Assembly: GCA_017794705.1 (NCBI GenBank)
Contig: CP051235.1
Coordinates: forward strand, 3,001,001-3,065,000
Length of the DNA stretch: 64,000 bases
DNA from: Devosia sp.
Lineage (GTDB): Bacteria; Pseudomonadota; Alphaproteobacteria; Rhizobiales; Devosiaceae
Reading direction: 5' to 3'
Shown: positions 40,361 to 48,458 of the stretch, in pieces
Layout of the letters: the number at the start of each line of letters is the position of its first letter
Position numbering within the stretch: position 1 is the first letter of the stretch
The notes under the pieces: model-generated
What the model was told of the DNA's origin: nothing
Database searches by the model: none
What the model saw: only the letters and a program-made list of their open reading frames with translations
Position numbers and translations under genes: made by a program

Positions 40361-41737
40361 TCAGGCCGCCAGCGATTCCGTATCGAGGCCGGCGAGGGCG
40401 CGCTTCAGGGCCGAGAAGACGTGTGGATCGAAGGCGGTGCCGAGGTCGCGGCTCATGATTGAAAGGGCTTGATGCACCGGCATGCGGGCGCGATAGGGAC
40501 GGTCGGCCGTCAGGGCGTCGAAGACGTCGGCGACGGTGACGATGCGGGTGTTGAGGTCGATGTCGGGCGCCCTGAGGCCGCGAGGATAGCCGCGTCCGTC
40601 GAGACGTTCGTGGTGGCCGCCGCCGATATGGGCAATGTCAGCGAACACCGAAATGCGGCGCAAAATGTCTTCGGAGAGCACCGGGTGGCGGCGAATTTCG
40701 CTCCACTCGTCGGCGTCGGGCTTGCCCGGCTTGTCGAGGATGGCGTTCGAGACGCCGAGCTTGCCGATGTCGTGCAACAAGGCTGCGCGTTTGAGCCAGC
40801 GGCGGTGGGCGGGATCGAAGCCCATTTCCTGCGCGATGAGATCCGTGAAAACGGTGACGCGCTCGCTGTGGCCGGCTGTGAACGGGCTCTTGCTGTCGAC
40901 GACCTTGGCGAAGGCGGCGGCGACATCGTCGAGATAGGCTTCGTCGACTTCGGCATGCATGCGGGCGGGCGCGAGGGCGAAAACCCGTTCCGGCAGGTCT
41001 TCGGCTCGCAGGGTCGTCCAGAATTCATCTTCGGAGGCAACAAGCTGGAAGGCGGCGACCAGTTCGGGGTTGAACCATTTGCCGGAGCGCGCCTTGATTT
41101 CCTCCATAGTGGCCTGACGACCCGCGGAAACCTGAAAGACATCAATGACTTGTGACAACAGGGCGATCTGCGAATAGAGGGGAATGGCGCGGCCCTTCAG
41201 GCCCTCGGGTTGGCCCGATCCGTCCCAGTGTTCGTCGAGACCGGCGATCCCCAGCGCGACGGTTTCGGGGAAATGCAGCTTGCGGGCGATGTCGGCGCCG
41301 GCCTGGCAGCGGGTTTCGATCAATTCCCGGGCAATCTCGCCGCCATGTCGCGCAATGTGGACGATGGCGCGGAAACGCTCGGCCAATCCGGCCTTCATGC
41401 CGGTGTGCGTGACGACGAATTGCAGCACCTGCGGCAGCGATGAATTGACCGTCTTGTAGCCGCTTTTGAAGGCGAGATCGTCGGCCAGATAGAGCTGGCA
41501 GAGCCGGGCGGCATTGGACGAGCAGCCCAGATCCTTGAGCAGCAGGGTGTAATAGAGTTGCCAGAGCCGCTCTTCATCGAGGCCGAGCTTTTCGCCGATG
41601 GCTGTGCCGATCCAGCAGCAACGGACGCAATGGCCCTCGGGTTGCCCTTCGGTCATGTCGAGGGCAAAGCTGAGCGCGCCGAGGATTTCGGCGCGACCGA
41701 CACTTTTCAGATCGGTATGGGGCGTGGCCAGGGACAT
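40361..41737 (-). CDS. HD-GYP domain phosphodiesterase-like protein
   Basis: 458 residues. The C-terminal half (about 265-455) is an HD-GYP domain, the cyclic-di-GMP phosphodiesterase subtype: GHSERVTVFTDLIAQEMG, LLHDIGKLGVSN, IRRHPVLSE, GGGHHERLDGRGYPRGL and VADVFDALTADRPY are all intact. The N-terminal half has a degenerate HD-like part (CVRCCWIGTAIGEKLGLD, GLDEHWDGSGQPEGLKG), suggesting a duplicated HD architecture with a non-catalytic first copy. There is no transmembrane segment and no receiver domain. The ATG at 41737 has AAGGACG upstream. It may regulate cyclic-di-GMP in the cytoplasm; the input signal is unknown. Confidence 0.9.
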   Translation of the reverse strand: MSLATPHTDLKSVGRAEILGALSFALDMTEGQPEGHCVRCCWIGTAIGEKLGLDEERLWQLYYTLLLKDLGCSSNAARLCQLYLADDLAFKSGYKTVNSSLPQVLQFVVTHTGMKAGLAERFRAIVHIARHGGEIARELIETRCQAGADIARKLHFPETVALGIAGLDEHWDGSGQPEGLKGRAIPLYSQIALLSQVIDVFQVSAGRQATMEEIKARSGKWFNPELVAAFQLVASEDEFWTTLRAEDLPERVFALAPARMHAEVDEAYLDDVAAAFAKVVDSKSPFTAGHSERVTVFTDLIAQEMGFDPAHRRWLKRAALLHDIGKLGVSNAILDKPGKPDADEWSEIRRHPVLSEDILRRISVFADIAHIGGGHHERLDGRGYPRGLRAPDIDLNTRIVTVADVFDALTADRPYRARMPVHQALSIMSRDLGTAFDPHVFSALKRALAGLDTESLAA

Positions 41738-41831
41738 GCGGCGTCCTTTCGCAATCCTTTGGGGGATTCTACGTGGCGCCGCCTTAAGTTGGCGTAAGAA
41801 CCTATGCTTACCGGAAGGTTAAGGACCGGAC

Positions 41832-41861
41832 AAAGGCCCCGCCGGCGGAGCGGGGCCTTTG
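41832..41861 (-). terminator. Hairpin, probable terminator of the Spy-like gene
   Basis: AAAGGCCCCG pairs with CGGGGCCTTT around a ten-base loop. The T-run after it is short (TTTG), so efficiency is uncertain. Confidence 0.6.
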
Positions 41862-41911
41862 CGGTGGAAAGCGGCGGATGCGTTGCTGAAGGAGGGCCGC
41901 CGCCTTCTGAT

Positions 41912-42487
41912 TTAGTTGGACGCAGGCGCGCCGGGACCGGCACGGAAACCGCGCATGCCGCCAAAGCCCTGACCGCGATCGCCGCGCTGCGGCATCAGTT
42001 CTGCCTTCTGCTCGTCCGTCAGGCTGTCATAGAAGGCCTCGAGAGCGGGCAGGACGCTGTCCATCGCCTCGACCTGGGCGCTGAGCATCAACTGACGTTG
42101 GGTCAAACGGTCGATGAGGTCGGGCGCAGTGTCATCGTCACTGTCGACTTCGGCGAAGGCCGCGCAGGTGTCGGCGACGCTGGTCTGGGCGGCGAGGGCG
42201 GCGGTGGTGAACGCGTCGAAGGCAACGGTTTGCTCTTCGGTCAGTTCGAGTCGTTCGCCAACGTTTTCCAGCGCGGTTTCGTAGCGTTCGGCGGCTTCCG
42301 GGGCACAGCCGAGGGCGAGAAGCGGGAATCCGCCACGGGCCATACCGCGCTCCTGCATCGGGCCGCCTTCATGGCGCTGACCCATGTTGCGGTTCTGATC
42401 ATGGGCATAGGCGGTGGTGGTCAGAGTGCCGACGCCGATGGTGGTGACGAGGGCGATCGCCGCCAGTTTCGAGATTTGGGTTTTCAT
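41912..42487 (-). CDS. Spy/CpxP-type LTXXQ periplasmic protein
   Basis: 191 residues from the ATG at 42487, where the signal peptide starts (MKTQISKLAAIALVTTIGVG, cleavage near AYAHD). A polar Met/Gln/Arg-rich region is followed by two LTxxQ elements: RLELTEEQTVAFDAFTTAAL and DSLTDEQKAELMPQRGD, which define the Spy/CpxP/ZraP-like chaperone family. An acidic loop with DSDDDTAPD lies between. The C-terminal QGFGGMRGFRAGPG tail is flexible. Such proteins buffer misfolded or metal-stressed proteins in the periplasm. It is a single gene. Confidence 0.85.
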   Translation of the reverse strand: MKTQISKLAAIALVTTIGVGTLTTTAYAHDQNRNMGQRHEGGPMQERGMARGGFPLLALGCAPEAAERYETALENVGERLELTEEQTVAFDAFTTAALAAQTSVADTCAAFAEVDSDDDTAPDLIDRLTQRQLMLSAQVEAMDSVLPALEAFYDSLTDEQKAELMPQRGDRGQGFGGMRGFRAGPGAPASN

Positions 42488-42703
42488 GTCGTTGATCCAT
42501 GTTGGTTCGGTTTGTCGTGCCAAACGGGTTCGCTTTGGAGGTCGTTTCGTTTGGACAGAACCAACTTAGGAACTGCAATCTTGCGGCGTGCTTTCCGCCA
42601 GATGAAGCTTTGGTAAGCATGGAAAGGCAGGCGGGCAAGGAAATGCCGCCGACAATGGGGGCTGCCGGCGGCAGGACGGGATCAGCGCTGGGTCCAATCC
42701 CCG

Positions 42704-43132
42704 TCAGGAAGAGATGTATTCGCGCAGGGCCTCGGCCTCGCCTTCAGCTTCCTCGATCTTGCGCTTGACCACATCACCGATGGAAATCACGCCAACCAGG
42801 CGCCCCTTGTCGAGCACCGGCATGTGGCGGATGCGCCGGTTGGTCATGATCTGCATGACTTCGGCGACAGTGGATTCGGGGACGCAATGGAATGGCTTGG
42901 CCGTCATGCAAGCTGCAACCGGGTGATGCATGACTTCGGTGCCCGTATCGTGCAGGCGACGGACGATGTCGCGTTCGGAGATGATGCCGGTGACTGCGCC
43001 GGAGCGATCGACGACGATGAGCGCGCCGATATTGTGCTGGTAGAGCAGCGCCAGCGCGTCGGAGACCGTCTTGTCTTCGGTCAGAGTGATGGGCTGAGCG
43101 CCCTTTCGCGTCAGCATATGACCCACATTCAT
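42704..43132 (-). CDS. CBS-domain pair protein
   Basis: 142 residues from the ATG at 43132 (AGAGGAG upstream). Two CBS motifs make up the whole protein: residues about 8-65 (MLTRKGAQPITLTEDKTVSD, NIGALIVVDRSGAVTGIISE) and about 73-130 (ACMTAKPFHCVPESTVAEVM, RIRHMPVLDKGRLVGVISIG). The pair forms a Bateman module that binds adenosine nucleotides. An acidic EEAEGEAEALRE tail follows. It has no catalytic domain. Typically a stress- or energy-sensing regulator; the partner is not in the window. Confidence 0.9.
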   Translation of the reverse strand: MNVGHMLTRKGAQPITLTEDKTVSDALALLYQHNIGALIVVDRSGAVTGIISERDIVRRLHDTGTEVMHHPVAACMTAKPFHCVPESTVAEVMQIMTNRRIRHMPVLDKGRLVGVISIGDVVKRKIEEAEGEAEALREYISS

Positions 43133-43249
43133 GTTCACTTCTCCTCTGGCAGTGACGAATATCGGCGTAACAGACCGTAGCAGAAGTTTGCATGCGCATG
43201 CAAGCGCGGCTGATTGGGGCAACCCAACCTGTTGAAACGTGTCAGAGCC

Positions 43250-43519
43250 CTATCTGGTCGGGCGCTTGCGGTTGTGGGCCTTGCGGTCGGCCAGTTCCTG
43301 TTCCAGCACTGTCAGATTGATGCGGGCGGTCTGGCGCCAGACTTCGACCACGAGGGCGGTCAGCAGAACGGTCACGGCGAAAACGATGGCAATCGCGCCG
43401 GCGCGGTCGTCGGGGAGCATATCAACAGCGGCGGCGGAGGGTGTGGCAATGGCGCCAACAACAAGCGCGATCATGCCGGTGACAGGGAGATAGGTCGACC
43501 ATTTCCGGGGTTTACGCAT
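43250..43519 (-). CDS. Small two-helix membrane protein
   Basis: 89 residues from the ATG at 43519 (a GTG at 43528 is also possible). Two hydrophobic segments (YLPVTGMIALVVGAIATPSA and GAIAIVFAVTVLLTALVVEV) enclose a short acidic loop DMLPDDRA. A basic, polar C-terminus (ELADRKAHNRKRPTR) probably faces the cytoplasm. No family is recognised. Confidence 0.65.
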   Translation of the reverse strand: MRKPRKWSTYLPVTGMIALVVGAIATPSAAAVDMLPDDRAGAIAIVFAVTVLLTALVVEVWRQTARINLTVLEQELADRKAHNRKRPTR

Positions 43520-43667
43520 GGTACTCACTCAACTGTGTGATGACGAATTGGTACTTTGCGCGCACATTGGGCAGGCATTTGGGAGGGCCCAAGGAGATTC
43601 GGGGTCCATTTGAAGGCAATATGAAGGCACAGGCGGTTTGTTGGTCCGGACAGAAAAGGAGCCCGGT

Positions 43668-44126
43668 ATGAGACAGACGTTTGGTGGAGTTTGGCGCCAG
43701 CTGGCGCTGGTGGTTTTCGCGGTGCTGGCGGTTGGCGCGCAAGCGGTGCTGGCGCAAAATGCGGCGCCGGAACAAGAGGTTGAACGCAACTGGCAAGTCG
43801 TGATCACCAACCAGATCGAAGCCTTCCGGGAAGGCGATGCGGCAGCGGCGCTGGAACTGGCCGGAGCGACGTTCAAAAGGAACTACAGCGATCCCGACCG
43901 GTTCATGCAGGATATTCTTTCCTGGGGCTATGCGCCCATACTTGAGTCTACATCACACAGTTTTGGTGATTTCCGCCCAGGCGGCGAAGGCGTGGTGCTG
44001 CAGATCGTGCAGGTGATCGGCCGTGACCAGGGCTATTATGAAGCCATGTACCAGCTTGCCTACGAAGAAGATGGCTGGCGCATTTACGGGGTGGCGCTCA
44101 GCCAGAAGCAGGGCGTCGGGATCTAA
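43668..44126 (+). CDS. DUF4864 domain-containing exported protein
   Basis: 152 residues from the ATG at 43668 with AAAGGAGCCC upstream. Signal peptide (WRQLALVVFAVLAVGAQAVL, cleavage near LAQNA). The mature domain has an NTF2-like cast: VITNQIEAFREGDAAAALEL, the SDPDRFMQDIL region, then strands VVLQIVQVIGRDQGYYEAMY and GWRIYGVAL. That order fits DUF4864. Function unknown. Its last four bases overlap the convergent gene at 44123. Confidence 0.82.
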   Translation: MRQTFGGVWRQLALVVFAVLAVGAQAVLAQNAAPEQEVERNWQVVITNQIEAFREGDAAAALELAGATFKRNYSDPDRFMQDILSWGYAPILESTSHSFGDFRPGGEGVVLQIVQVIGRDQGYYEAMYQLAYEEDGWRIYGVALSQKQGVGI

Positions 44127-44863
44127 CGCCCTCCCACGATGTAGAAATCCAGCTCGAGTACGTGGTGCAGGTTGCCGAGCCAGTTGGCCATGGCGGCATC
44201 GAGCCGGGTGCAGTCGATGTCGATGATGACGTTGCGGCCCTTGAGGCCGGTTGAAAGCTGCAGGCCGGTGCGGCGGAACTCGTCGGCGATCCTGACTTTT
44301 GTGCTGGCGTGCATGCCGCTGAGGATGGGCGAGAACAGATCAGTATCGTCGAGGAAGAACTGGCCGCCTTCGGTTTCGGAGGCCGGAACCCCTTCGACGC
44401 CTAACAAGATGTCGGCGCGGTGATAGCCGGCCGCACCTGAACTGATGCCACTGGTTTCAAAGAAGCGCACGGCGCCGTCGACGGCTGAGGTCAGGTTTTC
44501 GGCGATCGGCCAGCGCTCCTGCACCAGCTTCTTCCAGTTGTGGACTTCGCCCAGCGAGGTGAAACCACCGTGCAGCATGCCGCGCAGCAGGTTGGTGTAG
44601 GCATAGAGCAGGCCGGGGTCTGCAGTGCCGAAGCTGATGAACTTGCGGATCTTGCGCGGTGTGCGGGACATAAGCACAGCATTTGTCAGCAGGTATCCGG
44701 CAAGGATGGGCTCAAGCGCGTCGCGCGCCGTATCTATATCGTGCAGGCGCAGGATGTAGACGTTGGACACTTCATCTGTGAGCCCGGCAATCAGCTTGTC
44801 GGCCGCCAGTTTTTCCTCGTCGAGGAAAAGCGGGATGGGAGCGTTTTCAGTGGCTGCGATCAT
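44123..44863 (-). CDS. Uncharacterised protein downstream of pheA
   Basis: 246 residues, mostly soluble and mixed alpha/beta. No motif I recognise. Noticeable segments are SNVYILRLHDIDTARDALEP, LLYAYTNLLRGMLHGGFTSL, RFFETSGISSGAAGYHRADI, the acidic-to-polar EGGQFFLDDTDLFSPILSG and the C-terminal ANWLGNLHHVLELDFYIVGG. The start ATG at 44863 is 14 bases after the pheA stop on the same strand, so it may belong to the tyrA-pheA operon. No transmembrane segment or signal peptide. It could act in aromatic metabolism by association only; no function is assigned. Confidence 0.65.
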   Translation of the reverse strand: MIAATENAPIPLFLDEEKLAADKLIAGLTDEVSNVYILRLHDIDTARDALEPILAGYLLTNAVLMSRTPRKIRKFISFGTADPGLLYAYTNLLRGMLHGGFTSLGEVHNWKKLVQERWPIAENLTSAVDGAVRFFETSGISSGAAGYHRADILLGVEGVPASETEGGQFFLDDTDLFSPILSGMHASTKVRIADEFRRTGLQLSTGLKGRNVIIDIDCTRLDAAMANWLGNLHHVLELDFYIVGGR

Positions 44864-44877
44864 CGGTTCAGACCTTT

Positions 44878-45774
44878 CTAGCCGCGGCCCTGTTCAGTGG
44901 CGGGCAGGAAGCCGGAGGTCATCTGGCGGGTGTCGGAGGCCTTGTAGGAGCCGAGCATTTTCATATAGGCAGTCTTGTCCTTGAGCTTTTTCAAGGCGTT
45001 GCGCATTTGCGGCGAGTGCACACCGGCGCCGAGATCGACGTAGAAGGTTGGCAAAAGGGTCTGCTGGGAGATCGTGTAGGTCTCCAGCTTCGTGAGGTTG
45101 ATGCCTTCTTCATGGAACACCTGCAGCGCACTGAGCAGGGCGCCGGGATAGTGCTGAACCTGGAAGATCATGGTGGTCATGTCGGCGTCGTCCGGGACGG
45201 TGGCGACTTCGGGACGGACCAGCACGAGGAAGCGGGTGACATTGTCCTTGGTGTCACCGATGTCCTCGTCAACGATGACCGCGCCATAGGCGTCAGCGGC
45301 TGAAGCGGAGCCGATGGCGCCGACGCCGGGGTCGTTGGAGGCGGCGGCGGTGCGCACGGCCGAGGCGGTGTCGCCGAGTTCAATCAGTTCGGCGTCCGGG
45401 AAATGGCTCTCGATATAGCCACGGCATTGGAGCAGGCCCTGCTGGTGGCTATAGAGTTGCCTCAGGCGGCGGCCGGACACATCGGCGCTGGGCGGGGTCT
45501 GTGGGCGGATGAAGCAGTGAATGATGGGCAGCATGTGCTCATCGGTGATCTGTAATTGGGTGGTCAGCATCATGCGATGGACATCGGGGATGCGGCCGGT
45601 AATGGAGTTTTCGACCGGGATGACGACCATATCGGCCTGATCGGCGTCGACGGCTCCGATGACATCGGTGAAGTTGGAAAAACCGTGCAGTTCGGCGTCC
45701 GGAAACAGGGCCCGGGCCGCCTCATAGGAGTAGGACCCCTTGATCCCCAGATGGGCGATGCGATCTGCGCTCAT
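44878..45774 (-). CDS. pheA: Prephenate dehydratase
   Basis: 298 residues, monofunctional PDT-ACT type. The catalytic domain starts at AHLGIKGSYSYEAARALFP and contains VVIPVENSITGRIPDVHRML, the GxxxxASAADAYG region and the NVTRFLVL sequence with the Thr-Arg-Phe essential to the dehydratase. The C-terminal ACT domain (TMIFQVQHYPGALLSALQVF, GINLTKLETYTI) binds phenylalanine for feedback inhibition; the ESRP motif is replaced by LETYTISQQT. Converts prephenate to phenylpyruvate. Its start overlaps the tyrA stop by four bases, so the two are coupled. Confidence 0.95.
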   Translation of the reverse strand: MSADRIAHLGIKGSYSYEAARALFPDAELHGFSNFTDVIGAVDADQADMVVIPVENSITGRIPDVHRMMLTTQLQITDEHMLPIIHCFIRPQTPPSADVSGRRLRQLYSHQQGLLQCRGYIESHFPDAELIELGDTASAVRTAAASNDPGVGAIGSASAADAYGAVIVDEDIGDTKDNVTRFLVLVRPEVATVPDDADMTTMIFQVQHYPGALLSALQVFHEEGINLTKLETYTISQQTLLPTFYVDLGAGVHSPQMRNALKKLKDKTAYMKMLGSYKASDTRQMTSGFLPATEQGRG

Positions 45775-46664
45775 TTTTCGTCATCCATGGTTTTTCGCTT
45801 GAGATTGGCACTGCCGATGATGGCGAGCAGGGCCGCTTCGTCTTTTTGCAGAATGGCCGTTTCGATTTCGTCCATGCGGGCGCGCATGCGGTTGAGCCCG
45901 TTCAGCACGTTTTCGGAGTTGGCCAGGAACACATCCGACCACATTTTCGGATCGCTGGCGGCGAACAGGGTCATGCGCATGAAGGAGCCGGCGATCAACT
46001 CGTTGAGATGATCGGGGCAGATGTCGTCGTTGAGCTGATTGACCATGGCAAAGGCGGTGAGGTGTGCCAGATGCGAGGTGGCACCGAGAACACTATCATG
46101 TTCATCGACCGGCGTGATGAGCACATGCGAGCCGCAGGCCTCGAGCAGAGTGCGGGTCTTGTCGACGGCGCTCTGGTCGGTCTGCGGGTAAGGGGTCAGC
46201 ACAAAGGTCCGTTTGGCAAAAATCTGCGCGCTGGCGCGGGCGGGACCGGCTTCGTGGCTGCCGGACATGGGGTGGCCGGGCACAAAGCGGGAAAAATCAG
46301 GACGGGCTCCGGCAACATCGGCGACGATATTGGCCTTGGTCGAGCCGGTGTCGACGATGATCGCTTCTGGGTCGAGAATATCCGACAGTTCAATGACATA
46401 ATTGGCGATGGTGGAAACTGGCGTACAGATGAAAACGAAGTCACACGGTGCCATGCCGGCGAGGCTGGCGACGGAATAGACGTTGGACTGGCGGGCGGCG
46501 ACCAGGGCTGACCGGCCGCCGTCGGTATCATAGACGATGAAGTTCGCCTTGAGGCCGCTTGTGGAGATGTGATCGACCAGCGACGCACCCATCAAGCCGG
46601 TGCCAACGACGCCGATGGTCAGTTCCTTCGCACCGGAAGCGTTTTCACCCTGGTTTACTGGCAT
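45771..46664 (-). CDS. tyrA: Prephenate/arogenate dehydrogenase
   Basis: 297 residues from the ATG at 46664; a GTG at 46685 is the alternative. The NAD(P)-binding Rossmann motif is IGVVGTGLMGASLVDHI (about 16-32). The FICTPVSTIANYVIEL strand-helix, the DTGSTKANIV motif and VPGHPMSGSHEAGP with its catalytic His are conserved. ALGATSHLAHLTAFAMVN forms the dimer helix. Oxidatively decarboxylates prephenate or arogenate in tyrosine biosynthesis. No ACT domain. First gene of the tyrA-pheA pair, giving linked Tyr and Phe branches. Confidence 0.93.
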   Translation of the reverse strand: MPVNQGENASGAKELTIGVVGTGLMGASLVDHISTSGLKANFIVYDTDGGRSALVAARQSNVYSVASLAGMAPCDFVFICTPVSTIANYVIELSDILDPEAIIVDTGSTKANIVADVAGARPDFSRFVPGHPMSGSHEAGPARASAQIFAKRTFVLTPYPQTDQSAVDKTRTLLEACGSHVLITPVDEHDSVLGATSHLAHLTAFAMVNQLNDDICPDHLNELIAGSFMRMTLFAASDPKMWSDVFLANSENVLNGLNRMRARMDEIETAILQKDEAALLAIIGSANLKRKTMDDEK

Positions 46665-46864
46665 TTGAGACTGTTTGAACTCCACCCGAACGCGGCCCGG
46701 CGGACCGTGCCCCTGATTTCCCGCGCTGTCTTAGACGCTGCGGGCTTTTGCGTCAAAACCAATAAGGTGGACGGCAGCGCGCAAACTTCACATCGAATTG
46801 AGCGTTTGTGGATTGCACCGGGGCCGCAGAATGGCAAACTGCGCCAAAATCGAGGGGAGAGACG

Positions 46865-47842
46865 ATGCTCATCAAGAACCCACCCAGTTGGACGCTGCCC
46901 GAGAGTGCCGCGACCCCTGAAGATGTATTCCTGAACCGGCGTAGCCTGTTGAAAGGGCTGGCAGGCACGGCGGCTGCCGCGTCAGCACTCTCGATCGGTG
47001 GTTCGGCTTTTGGCCAGGAGAACCGCATGGAATTGGCCGCAGTGACCAATGATGCCTACACGGTCGACAATCGCCCGATGACGCCGGAAGATATCAACAT
47101 CCACTACAATAATTTCTACGAGTACGGCTCCCACAAGTCGATTGCCAACATTGCCGAGCGCGAATTGAAGCCCCGGCCTTGGCAGATCGAGATTGACGGG
47201 CTGTGCAACAATCCCATGACGCTCGATGTCGACGAACTGATGGGGATGGTGGACCTGGAAGAACGGGTCTACCGGCACCGCTGCGTCGAAGCCTGGTCAA
47301 TGGTCGTGCCGTGGATCGGTTTCCCGGTGTCGAAGCTTGTGGCGTTGGCTGATCCGCAAAGCGATGCCAGGTTCCTGCGCATGGAGACGTTCAGCGATCC
47401 GGCCATGGCAAGCGGCATTGCCCAGCAGCCCTGGTATCCCTGGCCCTATGTCGAGGGGATCACCATGGCCGAGGCGACAAACGACCTGGCGCTACTGGTG
47501 GTGGGCGCCTATGGCAAGGTAGTTGCCAACTCGATGGGAGCGCCGATCCGGTTGCATCTGCCCTGGAAATACGGGTTCAAGTCGATCAAATCGATCGTCA
47601 AATTCTCATTCACTGCAGAACGACCGGTTGGGTACTGGGAACAGATCTCGATGGATTCGAATAATCAGGAATATGGATTCTGGGCGAATGTGAACCCGGA
47701 AGTGTCGCATCCGCGCTGGAGCCAGGCCAACGAGATCATCCTGCACACGCGCGAGACTGTGCCGACGCTGCTGTTCAACGGCTACGGCGAACAGGTGGCC
47801 GATCTTTATGCAGGACTGGAAGACCAGCCGCTTTATCGCTGA
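46865..47842 (+). CDS. msrP: Protein-methionine-sulfoxide reductase catalytic subunit
   Basis: 325 residues from the ATG at 46865 with GGGGAGAGACG upstream. A twin-arginine signal (LNRRSLLKGLAGTAAAASAL) exports the folded molybdo-enzyme to the periplasm. The sulfite-oxidase fold shows HYNNFYEYGSHK, ERVYRHRCVEAWSMVVPWIG with the molybdenum-ligating Cys, LPWKYGFKSIKSIVKF with the arginine/lysine pocket and a FWANVNPEVSHPRWSQA C-terminus. It repairs periplasmic methionine sulfoxide. The haem partner gene msrQ is not adjacent, which is unusual, and must be elsewhere. Confidence 0.94.
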   Translation: MLIKNPPSWTLPESAATPEDVFLNRRSLLKGLAGTAAAASALSIGGSAFGQENRMELAAVTNDAYTVDNRPMTPEDINIHYNNFYEYGSHKSIANIAERELKPRPWQIEIDGLCNNPMTLDVDELMGMVDLEERVYRHRCVEAWSMVVPWIGFPVSKLVALADPQSDARFLRMETFSDPAMASGIAQQPWYPWPYVEGITMAEATNDLALLVVGAYGKVVANSMGAPIRLHLPWKYGFKSIKSIVKFSFTAERPVGYWEQISMDSNNQEYGFWANVNPEVSHPRWSQANEIILHTRETVPTLLFNGYGEQVADLYAGLEDQPLYR

Positions 47843-47860
47843 TTTTGTTTGGATTTTACC

Positions 47861-48001
47861 AAACAAAAAGCCCTGCCGGGGAGGAGGATCGGCAGGGCTT
47901 CTATTGATCTAGCGTATTCGCGATCTTGAAACAGAGACGTCGGGGAGGAGGGTCGGCGGCTCTGTTGCCCTCAACTTGGTCGCCAGAGCTGATTCCAGCA
48001 A
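47861..48001 (-). ncRNA. Anti-Shine-Dalgarno-loop small RNA A (alpha-r14/cuckoo type)
   Basis: About 140 bases. Read on the minus strand it has two hairpins that both expose the same loop. Hairpin one (47932-47964, eleven pairs with one mismatch) has loop ACCCTCCTCCC; hairpin two (47869-47899, ten perfect pairs AGCCCTGCCG/CGGCAGGGCT) has loop ATCCTCCTCCC and is itself the terminator, followed by TTTTGTTTGG. CCTCC is the anti-Shine-Dalgarno of 16S rRNA. This two-hairpin plan with CCTCCTCCC loops is the hallmark of the CcsR/cuckoo/NfeR1 family in Alphaproteobacteria. The 5' end is inferred from a -10-like CATAAG at 48013-48008. Confidence 0.8.
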
Positions 48002-48007
48002 GGGCTG

Positions 48008-48044
48008 CTTATGCATAGCCGATATGCATTTAAGGACTGCTTAA
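48008..48044 (-). promoter_or_regulatory. CtrA-box promoter-like region of small RNA A
   Basis: A perfect TTAA-N7-TTAA lies at 48030-48044. On the minus strand a CATAAG -10-like hexamer follows 16 bases later (48013-48008), the geometry of CtrA-activated promoters. A perfect inverted repeat ATGCATA/TATGCAT (48011-48017 with 48023-48029) fills the spacer. Confidence 0.5.
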
Positions 48045-48055
48045 AATTACTTCAT

Positions 48056-48252
48056 GTCGAAAAAAAAGGCTCCACCCGAAGGCGGAGCCGAATGATCGTT
48101 GGGCAAGGCCCAAATCTCAGTTTGCTCAACCAGACCTGAGGGAGGAGCGGTCCGGTCGAAATGAGCTCAATCGTGGGAGGAGGATACGATCTCTGCTCGG
48201 TGTCGCGGCCAAATGGTTGAGGGAGGAGGGTTCAACTCAAGTGCCTCTCGAC
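48056..48252 (-). ncRNA. Anti-Shine-Dalgarno-loop small RNA B (three loops)
   Basis: About 197 bases on the minus strand. Hairpins in order: 48216-48236 (GTTGA/TCAAC, loop ACCCTCCTCCC), 48170-48190 (ATCGT/ACGAT, loop ATCCTCCTCCC), 48130-48155 (loop GCTCCTCCCTCA), then a terminator GGCTCCGCC-TTCG-GGTGGAGCC (48089-48068) followed by eight T. Each loop presents CTCCTCCC. The stems differ in sequence while the loops are constant, so the loop is what selection preserves. A promoter-like pair TTGTTG (48287-48282) and CATAAC (48264-48259) with 17-base spacing precedes it. Confidence 0.8.
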
Positions 48253-48258
48253 ACGAAC

Positions 48259-48287
48259 GTTATGCTTCATAACGTCTGGGACAACAA
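48259..48287 (-). promoter_or_regulatory. Promoter-like element of small RNA B with palindrome
   Basis: TTGTTG-N17-CATAAC on the minus strand. The -10 hexamer lies in a perfect inverted repeat ACGTTATG/CATAACGT (48257-48275), a possible operator. Confidence 0.45.
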
Positions 48288-48344
48288 TGCTGACTTTGTC
48301 ATGGCAGCCATGCATTCCGTGCATGGGAACGGCGCGTTCCGGCG

Positions 48345-48452
48345 AAAAAAATAAACCCTGACCGGTCTCCCGGTCAGGGTTTTGGTGCGAGGCCGAAGCC
48401 ATCACAAGGAGGGACGACGTGAGCGGAGGGAGGGGGAGGACCGCTCACGGCT
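48345..48452 (-). ncRNA. Anti-Shine-Dalgarno-loop small RNA C
   Basis: About 108 bases on the minus strand. A perfect nine-pair stem CGTGAGCGG/CCGCTCACG (48449-48441 with 48426-48418) carries a 14-base loop with CCTCCCCCTCCC; an unpaired CCCTCC follows near 48410. The terminator is a perfect twelve-pair stem (48354-48365 with 48370-48381) followed by TATTTTTTT. Promoter TTGTAC-N17-TATTTA lies just upstream. The terminator loop is GAGA, so only the first hairpin shows the motif, making it a variant of A and B. Confidence 0.75.
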
Positions 48453-48458
48453 GAGGGG

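Noticed and set aside
47870..48440. GGGAGGAGG elements on the plus strand as ribosome-binding sites
   Set aside because: No start codons or open frames follow them; on the minus strand they form loops of small-RNA hairpins.
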